Shown in pieces: positions 34,771-42,603 of a stretch of DNA of 64,000 nt. The stretch covers positions 1,984,001-2,048,000 of the forward strand of contig NZ_CP179727.1 of NCBI RefSeq assembly GCF_047425875.1. The letters run 5' to 3'. Made by a program: the position numbers and the translations under genes. The DNA is from Macrococcoides animalis (GTDB lineage: Bacteria; Bacillota; Bacilli; Staphylococcales; Staphylococcaceae). Numbering within the stretch: position 1 is the stretch's first letter; each line of letters starts with the position of its first letter. The notes under the pieces are model-generated. The model did no database searches, was not told the origin of the DNA, and was given only the letters and a program-made list of their open reading frames with translations.

Positions 34771-35688
34771 TTGGTAGATTTATTAAAAGTAAATAAACTA
34801 TCTAAGCAATATGGTAATTATCAAGCATTAAAGCCTTTAGACTTTGTATTGAAAAGCGGAGAAATATGTGCAGTGATTGGTAAAAATGGTGCTGGAAAAT
34901 CAACTTTTTTTAAAATGTTATCTGGTCAAATTAAACCAACAACTGGTGAAATAATACTCTTTCCAAATAATGATTTAATGAATATCTCTAGAGGAAGAAA
35001 AAAGATTGGTTTTATGATTGAAGAGCCTACTTTCTTTCCGAATTTGAATGCCTATCAAAACTTAAATTATTTTAGAATTCAAAGAGGTATTAGTGAGAAG
35101 CAACGAATAAATGAAGTGCTTGAAATTGTTGGAATTAATCAATATCCTAAAAAGAAATTTAAACAATATTCTATGGGTATGAAGCAACGATTAGGGTTGG
35201 CGCTTGCTTTATTATCTGGACCTGATATCTTAGTTTTGGACGAACCGACAAATGGCCTGGATGCTGAGGGTATTACTGAAATTAGAAGACTATTAATCAA
35301 GTTAAATAGAGAAAAAGAAATAACTATATTAGTATCTAGTCATATACTTGCAGAACTTCAACTTATCGCGACACGATATTTATTTATAGAAAAAGGAAAT
35401 GTTGTAGAAAATATTTCAAGCAAAGAATTCAAAGAACGAAGTGAACAACATTTGAAGATAAAAGTAGATAATATATCAAAAGCTGTAAATATTTTAGAGT
35501 CTAATTTTGAGGGTATTAATTTTAAAGTTTATCCTGATAATGAACTTCGAATTTATGGTGACGATATCGATAAAAATCAAATTAATAGAGTACTTCTAAA
35601 TCAGGATATTCAAATTTCTGAATTACGTGTTGAATCAATAAATTTAGAGGAATATTTTTTAGGTTTAGGAGGTCATGTAAATGATTAA
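34771..35688 (+). CDS. ABC transporter ATPase, BcrA/LanF-like
   Basis: An ATPase of about 305 residues. Walker A is GKNGAGKSTFFKML, the signature is YSMGMKQRLGLA, Walker B is ILVLDEPTNGLD and the switch His follows in VSSHILAEL. The C-terminal 90 residues are the extra domain of drug and lantibiotic-immunity ATPases. The frame is open far upstream, but AAAGGAGTGATATCG sets the TTG start at 34771. With the small permease that overlaps its end by eight bases it should form an exporter. Substrate could be a bacteriocin or another membrane-active compound; this is inferred from gene order. Confidence 0.87.
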   Translation: MVDLLKVNKLSKQYGNYQALKPLDFVLKSGEICAVIGKNGAGKSTFFKMLSGQIKPTTGEIILFPNNDLMNISRGRKKIGFMIEEPTFFPNLNAYQNLNYFRIQRGISEKQRINEVLEIVGINQYPKKKFKQYSMGMKQRLGLALALLSGPDILVLDEPTNGLDAEGITEIRRLLIKLNREKEITILVSSHILAELQLIATRYLFIEKGNVVENISSKEFKERSEQHLKIKVDNISKAVNILESNFEGINFKVYPDNELRIYGDDIDKNQINRVLLNQDIQISELRVESINLEEYFLGLGGHVND

Positions 35689-36430
35689 TTTTTTACGAAG
35701 TGAAAATTATAAAATGATGAAGACAAAAGGATATTATATTATATCTGCAATATGTATTATGTTATTGATTATGGCTGCATATACATTAAACCATTTCGGT
35801 AATTCTGGTAAGTATTTTCCGTATTATAGAGCTGATTTTTATTATAATAATATTATTGCTTTTGGAATATTAATCATTGTGATTGGTTCAATTATTAATT
35901 CATTTTTAGTAAATAATGAAAGTTTACGACTATTAAAACAGACAGTATCTTTTGGCATATCAAGAAGTAGCATTTTTTTCGGTAAATATCTTATTTCGTT
36001 AATGTACTTTGTTATATTGTGTGTAATATCATTGTTGGTTGTGTACATTTGTGGCCGTATTTTTTTACCTAAAGACAAAAAAGCATTTATTGATTTATTA
36101 TATGCAATTGTTAATATGGTTCCGATTATATTAGGTGGTTTTTCATTAGCTCATGCTTTAAATATTTCAGGTATAAAAGAATTTTTATCTGGTATTATTT
36201 TAGTCGCAGTATTACTGCTTTCTTCTTCGTTATTTTATATATTGAGTAAATTCAATAAAGTATTTATGACTTTATCTGATTATAGTCCAAAAGTATTATT
36301 AGATGGTATATTAACAGAGTATATGGATCATAATGTGCAACTTAGTATTGATTATTGGATTACTGGTATATTCTTAACAGTTACTAGTTTATTGGTGAGT
36401 TTCTATTTATTTAATAAAAAAGATATATAA
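35681..36430 (+). CDS. ABC-2 type permease
   Basis: A 249-residue integral membrane protein with six hydrophobic segments, at about residues 17-36, 53-75, 98-123, 138-155, 162-186 and 223-245. The N-terminus INFLRSENYKMMKTKGY is typical of the small permeases of bacitracin and lantibiotic-immunity exporters. Only one permease is present, while LanFEG systems have two, so it would work as a homodimer. It overlaps the ATPase gene and precedes the broken kinase by 11 bases. AT-rich, like the rest of the cluster. Confidence 0.82.
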   Translation: MINFLRSENYKMMKTKGYYIISAICIMLLIMAAYTLNHFGNSGKYFPYYRADFYYNNIIAFGILIIVIGSIINSFLVNNESLRLLKQTVSFGISRSSIFFGKYLISLMYFVILCVISLLVVYICGRIFLPKDKKAFIDLLYAIVNMVPIILGGFSLAHALNISGIKEFLSGIILVAVLLLSSSLFYILSKFNKVFMTLSDYSPKVLLDGILTEYMDHNVQLSIDYWITGIFLTVTSLLVSFYLFNKKDI

Positions 36431-36441
36431 GGGTGATTTTG

Positions 36442-37338
36442 TTGATTACATTAATTTGTATATTACTGATTCTTTTAATTGTTGCTTGTTGGAAGTTAAT
36501 TATTTATAGAAAAGATTTAAAATCTCTTACAGTGCAATTAAATGAAATGAAGAATTTTGAATATACAAATGAAATATTAAGAACAACTACTCATAATAGT
36601 ACGATTAGTCAGTGTATAAATAGTATCAATCAATTAATCAATCATTTTCGCGAACAAAGAAATGACGATAGAAAAAAACTGCAATTGCAGAAAGAAGAAT
36701 GGGCTAATATCTCTCATGATTTGAGAACACCATTAACTTCAATTAAGGGTTACTTAGAACAATTGAAGTTAGGTGTAAATATATCAGAAGAAAGTAATAA
36801 TCATTTGAAAATTATGGATAAAAAAATAGATCAATTAATGAATAGTATTGATATGTTTTATCAAATATCATTAATTGATTCTAATTCGAATATTATAGAG
36901 TTAGAATATACCTCAATTACTGATCTCATAAATGAAGCATGTATGAGTCATTATTATGAAATTGAGAAAAACCATTTAGATCTACAAATACAAAATCAAT
37001 CTGCAGTATATTTATTTATAGACAAACAAATGTCAAATCGAATTTTTAATAATATTTTAAATAATGCAATTTGATTTGCTCAATCTGAAATTAATATCAA
37101 ATATAAAGATAATGAGGAAACATTTACAGTGATTTTCACTAATGATTTACAACAATTAGATTATCTAGATACCGATAAAATCTTTGAAAGATCTTTTATG
37201 ATGGATTCAAGTAGAAGCGGAAATCATAATGGACTTGGTTTATATATAGTAAAAGAACTCATGGTTAAATTAAATGGAAAAGTAAGTGCAAATATCAGAG
37301 GGAATAATATTCAAGTTATATGTGAATTTAATAAATAA
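36442..37338 (+). pseudogene. Sensor histidine kinase with in-frame TGA
   Basis: A kinase reading frame interrupted by one TGA at 37072-37074. Before it lie a membrane helix (residues 1-20), a coiled stretch and the His box ANISHDLRTPLTSIKGY, ending at the N-box NNILNNAI. After it, in the same frame without any shift, come FAQSEINIKY, the F-box region FERSFMMDSSRSG and the lid GLGLYIVKEL, ending at 37338. A CGA to TGA transition would explain it, since Arg commonly follows NNAI. The nearest start is TTG at 36442 after AAGGGTGA. Either the gene is freshly dead, or the stop is read through, or it is a sequencing error. Confidence 0.85.
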
Positions 37339-37349
37339 TTATAACATAA

Positions 37350-37395
37350 ATAATCCTTAAAAATGATGAATATCCATTTTTAAGGTTATTTTTAT
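37350..37395 (+). terminator. Terminator of the ABC and kinase unit
   Basis: CCTTAAAAATG and CATTTTTAAGG form an 11-base stem around a short loop, followed by TTATTTTT. Confidence 0.85.
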
Positions 37396-37434
37396 GGTAA
37401 TATAAATAAAAGGTTGATTACAAGGTGGATACAT

Positions 37435-37494
37435 TTGAATGGAAATATTATTCTTTTATCAGTTTACCTTGATTATGCGTTATTAACATCATAA
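37435..37494 (+). CDS. Possible 19-aa peptide
   Basis: A TTG start six bases after AAGGTGG opens a frame reading MNGNIILLSVYLDYALLTS. It lies between the kinase terminator and the 74-residue membrane gene. The ribosome site is fair and the frame ends properly, but at this length chance is a strong rival. It could be a leader peptide. Confidence 0.2.
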   Translation: MNGNIILLSVYLDYALLTS

Positions 37495-37519
37495 ATGATA
37501 GAGACAAGAGGTTGCTAGA

Positions 37520-37744
37520 ATGAGAAAATATGAAGTTATGTTTTCAATGATAAGCGCTATATTTTGCTTGATTGGTTTAGTAATATTGTTTGTTACGAAC
37601 AATATTCAATTGAGTAAAATATTTATTTATATAGGAATTATTTTTATTGGATTAAAAGTATATATTACACATAAATTATTAGGTGCGATTGTAATAATGC
37701 TCTTTATAACTTTAATCTTGATGCAAATGCTTATAAGTTTCTAA
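37520..37744 (+). CDS. Small membrane protein, 74 aa
   Basis: An unrecognised protein of three short hydrophobic segments, at about residues 8-27, 32-48 and 52-72, with few charges. The ATG follows AGAGGTTGCTAGA. It has its own gap on both sides and no clear partner; it lies between the ABC cluster and the SMR pair. Base composition is AT-rich like the cluster. The hydrophobic pattern and ribosome site support coding; I can offer no function. Confidence 0.65.
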   Translation: MRKYEVMFSMISAIFCLIGLVILFVTNNIQLSKIFIYIGIIFIGLKVYITHKLLGAIVIMLFITLILMQMLISF

Positions 37745-37792
37745 TGCTCTTGCCTTTAGTGCGCTATAACCAATATGAGCGTACAAATATGT

Positions 37793-37798
37793 TATACT
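37793..37798 (+). promoter_or_regulatory. -10 box of the SMR pair
   Basis: TATACT lies 31 bases before the first SMR gene. A convincing -35 element is not visible. I find no guanidine riboswitch in the 85 bases upstream, although such exporters are often controlled by one. Confidence 0.4.
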
Positions 37799-37829
37799 AA
37801 TCTCTATTAATTTATGAGTGAGGTAGAAC

Positions 37830-38150
37830 ATGAATTGGATAAAAATTATCGTCGCTGCCATTTTTGAAATGTGTTGGGTGATCGGTTTAGCACATGCTGA
37901 CGTTTGGTATGAGTGGTTACTTACAGTTATCAGTGTTTCTATTAGTTTTTATTTATTACTCAATTCATCTAAATTCTTACCAGTTGGTACAAGTTATGCT
38001 GTATTCGTTGGATTAGGGGCAACACTTGTTACAATCGCGGATGTTGTATTTTTCAATGAACCATTAGGTACGGAGAAGATTGTATTGATTAGTATACTGA
38101 TTATTGGGGTTATTGGTTTAAAAATGGCAACACCAGAGGAGGCGAAGTAA
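37830..38150 (+). CDS. SMR-family transporter, subunit 1
   Basis: A 106-residue small multidrug resistance protein with four membrane helices. The essential Glu is in helix 1 (AAIFEMCWVIGLAHA, Glu13), and the W-x-x-G-L-A pattern is like the SugE/Gdx guanidinium-exporter branch. Helix 4 contains IGVIGLKMA. GAGTGAGGTAG precedes the ATG. Its last base overlaps the next SMR gene, so the two subunits probably form an obligate heterodimer like YkkCD in Bacillus. Substrate could be guanidinium or quaternary amines. Confidence 0.88.
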   Translation: MNWIKIIVAAIFEMCWVIGLAHADVWYEWLLTVISVSISFYLLLNSSKFLPVGTSYAVFVGLGATLVTIADVVFFNEPLGTEKIVLISILIIGVIGLKMATPEEAK

Positions 38151-38464
38151 TGTATTGGCTTATTTTAGTTCTCGCTGGTCTCTGTGAAATGCTGGGTGTG
38201 GTGATTATTAATATGTATGTGAATACTAATCATAAACGTTATATTTTATTGTTAATTGTTTCGTTTTCATTTAGTTTATTTTTCTTATCTGTGGCTTTAG
38301 TTGAAATTCCAATGAGTACGGCTTATGCAATCTGGACTGGAATTGGTGCAGTCGGTGGTGCAATTGTTGGAATCATTTTTTATGGTGAATCTAGGAACGT
38401 ATTACGATTGTTCTTTATGGGATTAATCTTGGTAAGTACGATAGGTTTGAAGTTGCTGCATTAG
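38150..38464 (+). CDS. SMR-family transporter, subunit 2
   Basis: A 104-residue four-helix SMR protein, partner of the preceding one. Glu13 in LAGLCEMLGVVIINMYV is retained. The longer first loop, NTNHKRY, is basic, while the first subunit's is acidic and aromatic, consistent with opposite membrane orientations in a paired SMR dimer. AGGAGGCGAAGTA lies before the ATG at 38150. The gene ends directly before the 82-bp repeats. Confidence 0.88.
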   Translation: MYWLILVLAGLCEMLGVVIINMYVNTNHKRYILLLIVSFSFSLFFLSVALVEIPMSTAYAIWTGIGAVGGAIVGIIFYGESRNVLRLFFMGLILVSTIGLKLLH

Positions 38465-38469
38465 AACTC

Positions 38470-38662
38470 TGTTCATGCATCATAGCTATGTATGAACAGA
38501 AGTGGCCATGACAACAAAAATTGAGCTGAATTAAGATAATTCAAGACTGTTTGTTCATGCATCATAGCTATGTATGAACAGAAGTGGCCATAACAACAAA
38601 ATTTGAACCGAATCCTGACAATTCAACACTGTTTGTTCATGCAACAAGACATTGTATGAACA
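38470..38662. repeat. Three 82-bp tandem repeats with hairpin core
   Basis: Copies begin at 38470, 38552 and 38634 with an exact period of 82 bases; the third is truncated after 29 bases. Each opens with a 29-base imperfect palindrome, TGTTCATGCA and TGTATGAACA, with a nested CATAGCTATG in the first two. The third copy keeps the outer arms but has a different centre, with matching change on neither side. The spacer AGAAGTGGCCATRACAACAA is shared by copies one and two. Function unknown. Confidence 0.9.
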
Positions 38663-38671
38663 AACACAAAT

Positions 38672-38713
38672 AAAAACGGAATCTAGACTCAACAGTCTAG
38701 ATTCCGTTTTTTC
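38672..38713. terminator. Bidirectional terminator before the hydrolase gene
   Basis: AAAAACGGAATCTAGACT and AGTCTAGATTCCGTTTTTT form a long perfect stem with A and T tails. Its right arm overlaps the last codons of the minus-strand SGNH gene. Confidence 0.93.
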
Positions 38714-39410
38714 TTTTCAAAGGATATCGTCCACCGAACGCGGTTTCAACGACTTCAGCCATAATGTCGTACCCTAAAACGTGTGGGTGTAGTCCATCAA
38801 CAGATAATTCAGCACGTAAGCAATCAATGCCATCTTTTGTTTCTGTCATTTTTGTATAGTAGTTGATGAAGATTGCATCGTGTTGTTTGCATAGTGCTTC
38901 AATTGCTGTATTAATATGTTGGACCAACTGTGAACGCACGACAAAACCCTCTAAATGGGGGCGGTTTGTTGATGTTAATGTCGTCACTGCAATCTTAATA
39001 TCGCGTTCTTTCGCCATCACGATCATCGCTTCAATATCTTCTAGTATTCTATGCTTAATTTTTGCCTGATTCTCAGTGCTTTGATCTTCGTCTAGTTCTT
39101 TTGTATTATTAATGCCAATCGACAATACAATCCAATCGGGTTTAAGTTGTAATGCATCTGCTTCGAAGCGATCGCGAACCCATTGCGTACGGTCATTGCC
39201 AATGCCTCGATTAATGATGCGTTTATTATTCTCCAACTTAAAATAGCCTTCTAGGTCCCAGTAGTCAGTAATCGAATCTCCGATAAAGACAATACCAACA
39301 GAATCATTATGATAAAGTATCGTTTCATTTCTATGATTAAAGCTAGCGCGTAATTTGTTAACAGGATGTCCGTCTTCTAATTTAGGTAGTGATATAAATT
39401 TTGGTCTCAT
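38697..39410 (-). CDS. SGNH/GDSL-family hydrolase
   Basis: A 237-residue esterase-like protein without a signal peptide, so cytoplasmic. Block I has FIGDSITDYWDLEGY (catalytic Ser), block II the RGIGNDRTQW glycine, block III SIGINNT (Asn) and block V VDGLHPHVLGYD (Asp and His), so the SGNH set is complete. The substrate is probably a small ester or acetylated sugar. A TTG at 39413 is in frame, but AAAGGAG spacing favours the ATG at 39410. It is transcribed away from nrdR. Confidence 0.88.
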   Translation of the reverse strand: MRPKFISLPKLEDGHPVNKLRASFNHRNETILYHNDSVGIVFIGDSITDYWDLEGYFKLENNKRIINRGIGNDRTQWVRDRFEADALQLKPDWIVLSIGINNTKELDEDQSTENQAKIKHRILEDIEAMIVMAKERDIKIAVTTLTSTNRPHLEGFVVRSQLVQHINTAIEALCKQHDAIFINYYTKMTETKDGIDCLRAELSVDGLHPHVLGYDIMAEVVETAFGGRYPLKRKNGI

Positions 39411-39529
39411 CAATATACTCCTTTGTCTAGTGATTATTGTTTATCCTCTTGGGTGTAATCTTATGGATTTTTAATTGCTTAGTATTATTGTATAATTAAA
39501 TAATAATGATTAAAAGAGGAGTGATTGTC

Positions 39530-39994
39530 TTGAAATGTCCGAAATGTGGTTTTAATCAATCTAAGGTAATTGATTCACGCCATGCTGACGATTTGACTGC
39601 TATAAGAAGGCGTCGTGAATGTGAAGAGTGTGGGACGCGTTTCACTACATTTGAGAGAATCGAATTACAGCCATTAATCGTCGTGAAAAAGGACGGTACA
39701 AGACAAGCATTCAATCGTGATAAAGTCTTACATGGGTTGGTCCGTGCATGTGAAAAGCGTCCAGTTGCATTCGAATCTTTAGAGCGAATTACGACAGATA
39801 TAGAGACTACTTTACGTGAAAAGGGTGCTACTGAAGTATCATCTGTCGATATTGGTGAAATGGTTATGGACCATTTAATGACATTAGATCAGGTGTCTTA
39901 TGTAAGATTCGCTTCTGTATACAAGGAGTTTAAAGATGTAGATCAACTGTTACGTACAATGAGTGGATTATTGAATGATAAGGATAAGAAGTAG
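39530..39994 (+). CDS. nrdR: Transcriptional repressor NrdR
   Basis: NrdR senses ATP/dATP and represses ribonucleotide reductase genes through NrdR boxes. The zinc ribbon begins at the start codon, CPKCGFNQSKVIDSR and CEECGTRFTTFER, and the ATP-cone follows (residues 49-139). The frame is open upstream, but AGAGGAGTGATTGTC and the family N-terminus MKCPKCG place the start at the TTG at 39530, giving 154 residues. It opens the nrdR-dnaB-dnaI group, with dnaB eight bases after its stop. Confidence 0.94.
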   Translation: MKCPKCGFNQSKVIDSRHADDLTAIRRRRECEECGTRFTTFERIELQPLIVVKKDGTRQAFNRDKVLHGLVRACEKRPVAFESLERITTDIETTLREKGATEVSSVDIGEMVMDHLMTLDQVSYVRFASVYKEFKDVDQLLRTMSGLLNDKDKK

Positions 39995-40002
39995 GTGCCA
40001 AC

Positions 40003-41358
40003 ATGCAGCATTATTTTACAGAATTAAACGGTACGGATCAATTTACCGTAACGACGAATTATATTAGCACGCATTTAACTGAAGATGTATTAAAAACGTT
40101 ATATACACCATTAATCGGAATAGAGTGCGTAGGTGTATATCAGTTTTTAAGTCAATTTTTAAATGATTACAATCAAGTGAGTAATGATTATACACATTAC
40201 ATATTCCTAAGTGAATTGAAAATGAATTTAACGCACTTTGAAGTGATACGTAAGCGTTTAGAAGCAATTGGATTGATGAAAACTTATATGCGCATTGATG
40301 ATAATAATCAGAAATTTATATATAAATTAATAAGTCCGGTGATGCCCGCACAATTCTTTAATGATCCAATGCTTTCGGTATTCTTATATCAACAAGTTGG
40401 TAAGCATCGTTTTCAGATGTTAAAGAGTAGATATTTCACGAATAATATTGATTATGATGGTTATCATGATATATCAAGTAAATATATGGATGTATTCGGA
40501 ACACCGAAATCACCAGAACCGATTGTCTTTGAATATAACAGTGAGATTATTAAACAAAGTGATCCGTACGGTATTCCCGTGCATCATCAAACATTTGACT
40601 TTGATATGTTAGAGACTTTACTTGCCCAAAATTTAATTACGAGTGAGCAATTACCGAAGAAGACGCGTGATTTAATTTCACAACTAGCAGCCCTGTATGA
40701 TATTGCACCGACAGAAATGCGCCAAATTATATTGAAATCATTAACGAGTAATCAAACGATTTCTCATGAAGATTTACGAAAAAATGCAAGAGATTTTTAT
40801 AAAATTGAACATGATGGTGCATTACCAACTCTACAAGTACAAGAGCCTGTAGAACAAATGTCCTCAGAACAAAAAGAAGCGAGTACATTACTTAATTGGT
40901 TTGAAATGCTCGATACGACAAGTCCTATTGATATGTTAACGTCATTTAGTAAATCAGAACCTACTTTAAAACAAAAGCGTATGATTGAAAGCATTCTAGA
41001 GCGTGAACAATTGCCATATGGGGTATTCAATATATTAATACAGTATGTATTATTTACGAAAGATATGAAATTACCACAAAGTTATATTGAAGAAATTGCA
41101 TCCAACTGGAAAAAGCAAAACCTTAAAACAAGTGCAGAAGCTTATCAATTTGTAAAATCGATGGATCAAAAACGAGCAGAACGTAAAGAAAAAGCAAGAC
41201 GTCCAAAACAATATTTACCGCCATCAAAAGAAATGACACCAAAGTGGTTAACAGAAGAACCGGTTGTAAAAAATGAAACCAAACCAACAGTCGATTTAGA
41301 AGCGGAACGTCGTAAATTACAAGAAGAATTGAATCAATTATGGGAGGAGGATAAATAA
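40003..41358 (+). CDS. dnaB: Replication initiation protein DnaB
   Basis: This is the Gram-positive DnaB, a loader protein, not the helicase of the same name in E. coli. It acts with DnaD and DnaI to place the helicase on DNA at the origin and at restart sites. The 451-residue protein has an N-terminal winged helix (1-120), a DnaB/DnaD central domain (about 290-400) and a long charged C-terminal coil ending ERRKLQEELNQLWEEDK. Its last base overlaps the dnaI start, so they are coupled. Confidence 0.93.
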   Translation: MQHYFTELNGTDQFTVTTNYISTHLTEDVLKTLYTPLIGIECVGVYQFLSQFLNDYNQVSNDYTHYIFLSELKMNLTHFEVIRKRLEAIGLMKTYMRIDDNNQKFIYKLISPVMPAQFFNDPMLSVFLYQQVGKHRFQMLKSRYFTNNIDYDGYHDISSKYMDVFGTPKSPEPIVFEYNSEIIKQSDPYGIPVHHQTFDFDMLETLLAQNLITSEQLPKKTRDLISQLAALYDIAPTEMRQIILKSLTSNQTISHEDLRKNARDFYKIEHDGALPTLQVQEPVEQMSSEQKEASTLLNWFEMLDTTSPIDMLTSFSKSEPTLKQKRMIESILEREQLPYGVFNILIQYVLFTKDMKLPQSYIEEIASNWKKQNLKTSAEAYQFVKSMDQKRAERKEKARRPKQYLPPSKEMTPKWLTEEPVVKNETKPTVDLEAERRKLQEELNQLWEEDK

Positions 41359-42278
41359 TGAAGCCGATGGGATCAATATTAAATGCAAATAATAAAATCT
41401 TTAAGCGCATTGAGCGTATTAAACAAGAAACGATACAAGATCCTGAAATTAGTGCGTTTATTACCGCAAATAACGTTACTGATAAAATGATTGATAATGA
41501 TTTAACAGTCCTCCAAGAATATAAAGATTCTTCTATCATGTGCCGTGAGTGCGAATCATACGGTAAGTGTAAGAATTTCGTACCTGGCCATACGCCAGAG
41601 CTTTACGTAGAAAATAATCATATTAAGATTAAACATTTACCTTGTCCTTCAAAACTTGCATTTGATGAAGAACAAAAGATGAAGCAATTTATTACGGCAA
41701 TCCATATGCCAAAAGATGTGTTGAATGCCAAGTTAGCTGACATCTATTTGGATGATACGACACGTATCGATATTGTGAGACAAGCTGGTCTTGTCTGTCG
41801 TGATATTGCAAAGGGTAACGTTGTTAAAGGGATGTATATTCACGGTCCTTTTGGTACTGGAAAATCATTTATTTTAGGTGCAATTGCGAACGAGTTAAAA
41901 GAGCGTCATATTTATTCAACATTACTCTATTTCCCAGAGTTTATTAGAGAATTAAAAAATGGATTTAATGACGGAACCTATGCAGAGCGATTAAATCGTG
42001 TGAAAAACACACCCGTTCTGATGCTTGATGATATCGGAGCGGAAGATTTAACCCCATGGGTCCGCGATGAAGTATTAGGACCGATCTTAAATTTCCGTAT
42101 GATGAATAACATGCCAACGTTCTTCAGTTCCAACTTTGACTTTGACGAACTGAGTCATCATTTGTCTGTAACGAAACAAGGTGCAGAGCAAACGAAAGCG
42201 CGTCGTATTATGGAACGTGTAGAGTCACTCAGTGATGCGTATATGTTAAACGGTAAAAATTATCGCCGACAAAAATAA
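41358..42278 (+). CDS. dnaI: Primosomal helicase loader DnaI
   Basis: DnaI is an AAA+ ATPase that loads the replicative helicase. The 306-residue protein has an N-terminal zinc-containing region with CRECESYGKC and later LPCP (residues 60-95), then Walker A GPFGTGKSF (near residue 168), Walker B VLMLDDIGAED and sensor motifs FFSSNFDF and KARRIMERV. GGAGGAGGATAA precedes the ATG. Confidence 0.95.
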   Translation: MKPMGSILNANNKIFKRIERIKQETIQDPEISAFITANNVTDKMIDNDLTVLQEYKDSSIMCRECESYGKCKNFVPGHTPELYVENNHIKIKHLPCPSKLAFDEEQKMKQFITAIHMPKDVLNAKLADIYLDDTTRIDIVRQAGLVCRDIAKGNVVKGMYIHGPFGTGKSFILGAIANELKERHIYSTLLYFPEFIRELKNGFNDGTYAERLNRVKNTPVLMLDDIGAEDLTPWVRDEVLGPILNFRMMNNMPTFFSSNFDFDELSHHLSVTKQGAEQTKARRIMERVESLSDAYMLNGKNYRRQK

Positions 42279-42280
42279 GT

Positions 42281-42308
42281 TTGAAAATTATAATAATCGG
42301 TGTATAAT
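42281..42308 (+). promoter_or_regulatory. Promoter of thrS
   Basis: TTGAAA (42281-42286) and TATAAT (42303-42308) are spaced by 16 bases, directly before the T-box leader. Confidence 0.75.
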
Positions 42309-42344
42309 ATGTAATAACAAACAACAAAATTAAATTCGTTTATA

Positions 42345-42563
42345 TATAAGAACATGATAAGGATACGATATTTATCATTAATTTTTAGAGAGCTGATGGT
42401 GCTGTGAATCAGTAATTAAGATATAATATTACTCCCTTTATTGTATGGTAACTAATCCTTGCCCGGCTCAAGACCGTTATCTTATGCAGAGTTGCTGACT
42501 TGTCAGTAATTAGGGTGGTACCGCGAATAGACTTCGTCCCTTTTTGGGATGGGGTCTTTTTTG
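42345..42563 (+). promoter_or_regulatory. T-box leader of thrS
   Basis: A tRNA-sensing leader. The stem I element AGAGAGCTGATGG starts at 42387, the conserved T-box AGGGTGGTACCGCG is at 42512-42525, and an intrinsic terminator (AGAC, GTCCC, GGGAT, GGTCT and six T) ends at 42562. The likely specifier is ACT (Thr) at 42431-42433. Uncharged tRNA-Thr would favour the antiterminator and switch on thrS. This fills the gap between dnaI and thrS. Confidence 0.93.
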
Positions 42564-42603
42564 TTGTTTTAAATACAAAATATGGAAAAGTGAGGCGTTT
42601 TGA

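Noticed and set aside
31971..37744. A complete bacteriocin production cluster
   Set aside because: I find no precursor peptide, modification enzyme or leader protease; only sensing and export genes are present.
37745..37829. Guanidine riboswitch before the SMR genes
   Set aside because: The 85 bases are too short and lack the conserved aptamer motifs.
38470..38662. Repeats as a CRISPR array
   Set aside because: The 29-base repeat recurs, but the spacers of the first two copies are themselves similar, there are only three copies and no cas gene is near.
30918..39413. Accessory stretch as a prophage or transposon
   Set aside because: There is no integrase, transposase or flanking repeat that I can see.
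41123..41539. Open frame of 138 codons on the minus strand across dnaB/dnaI
   Set aside because: It crosses two well-supported genes and has no ribosome site or promoter.
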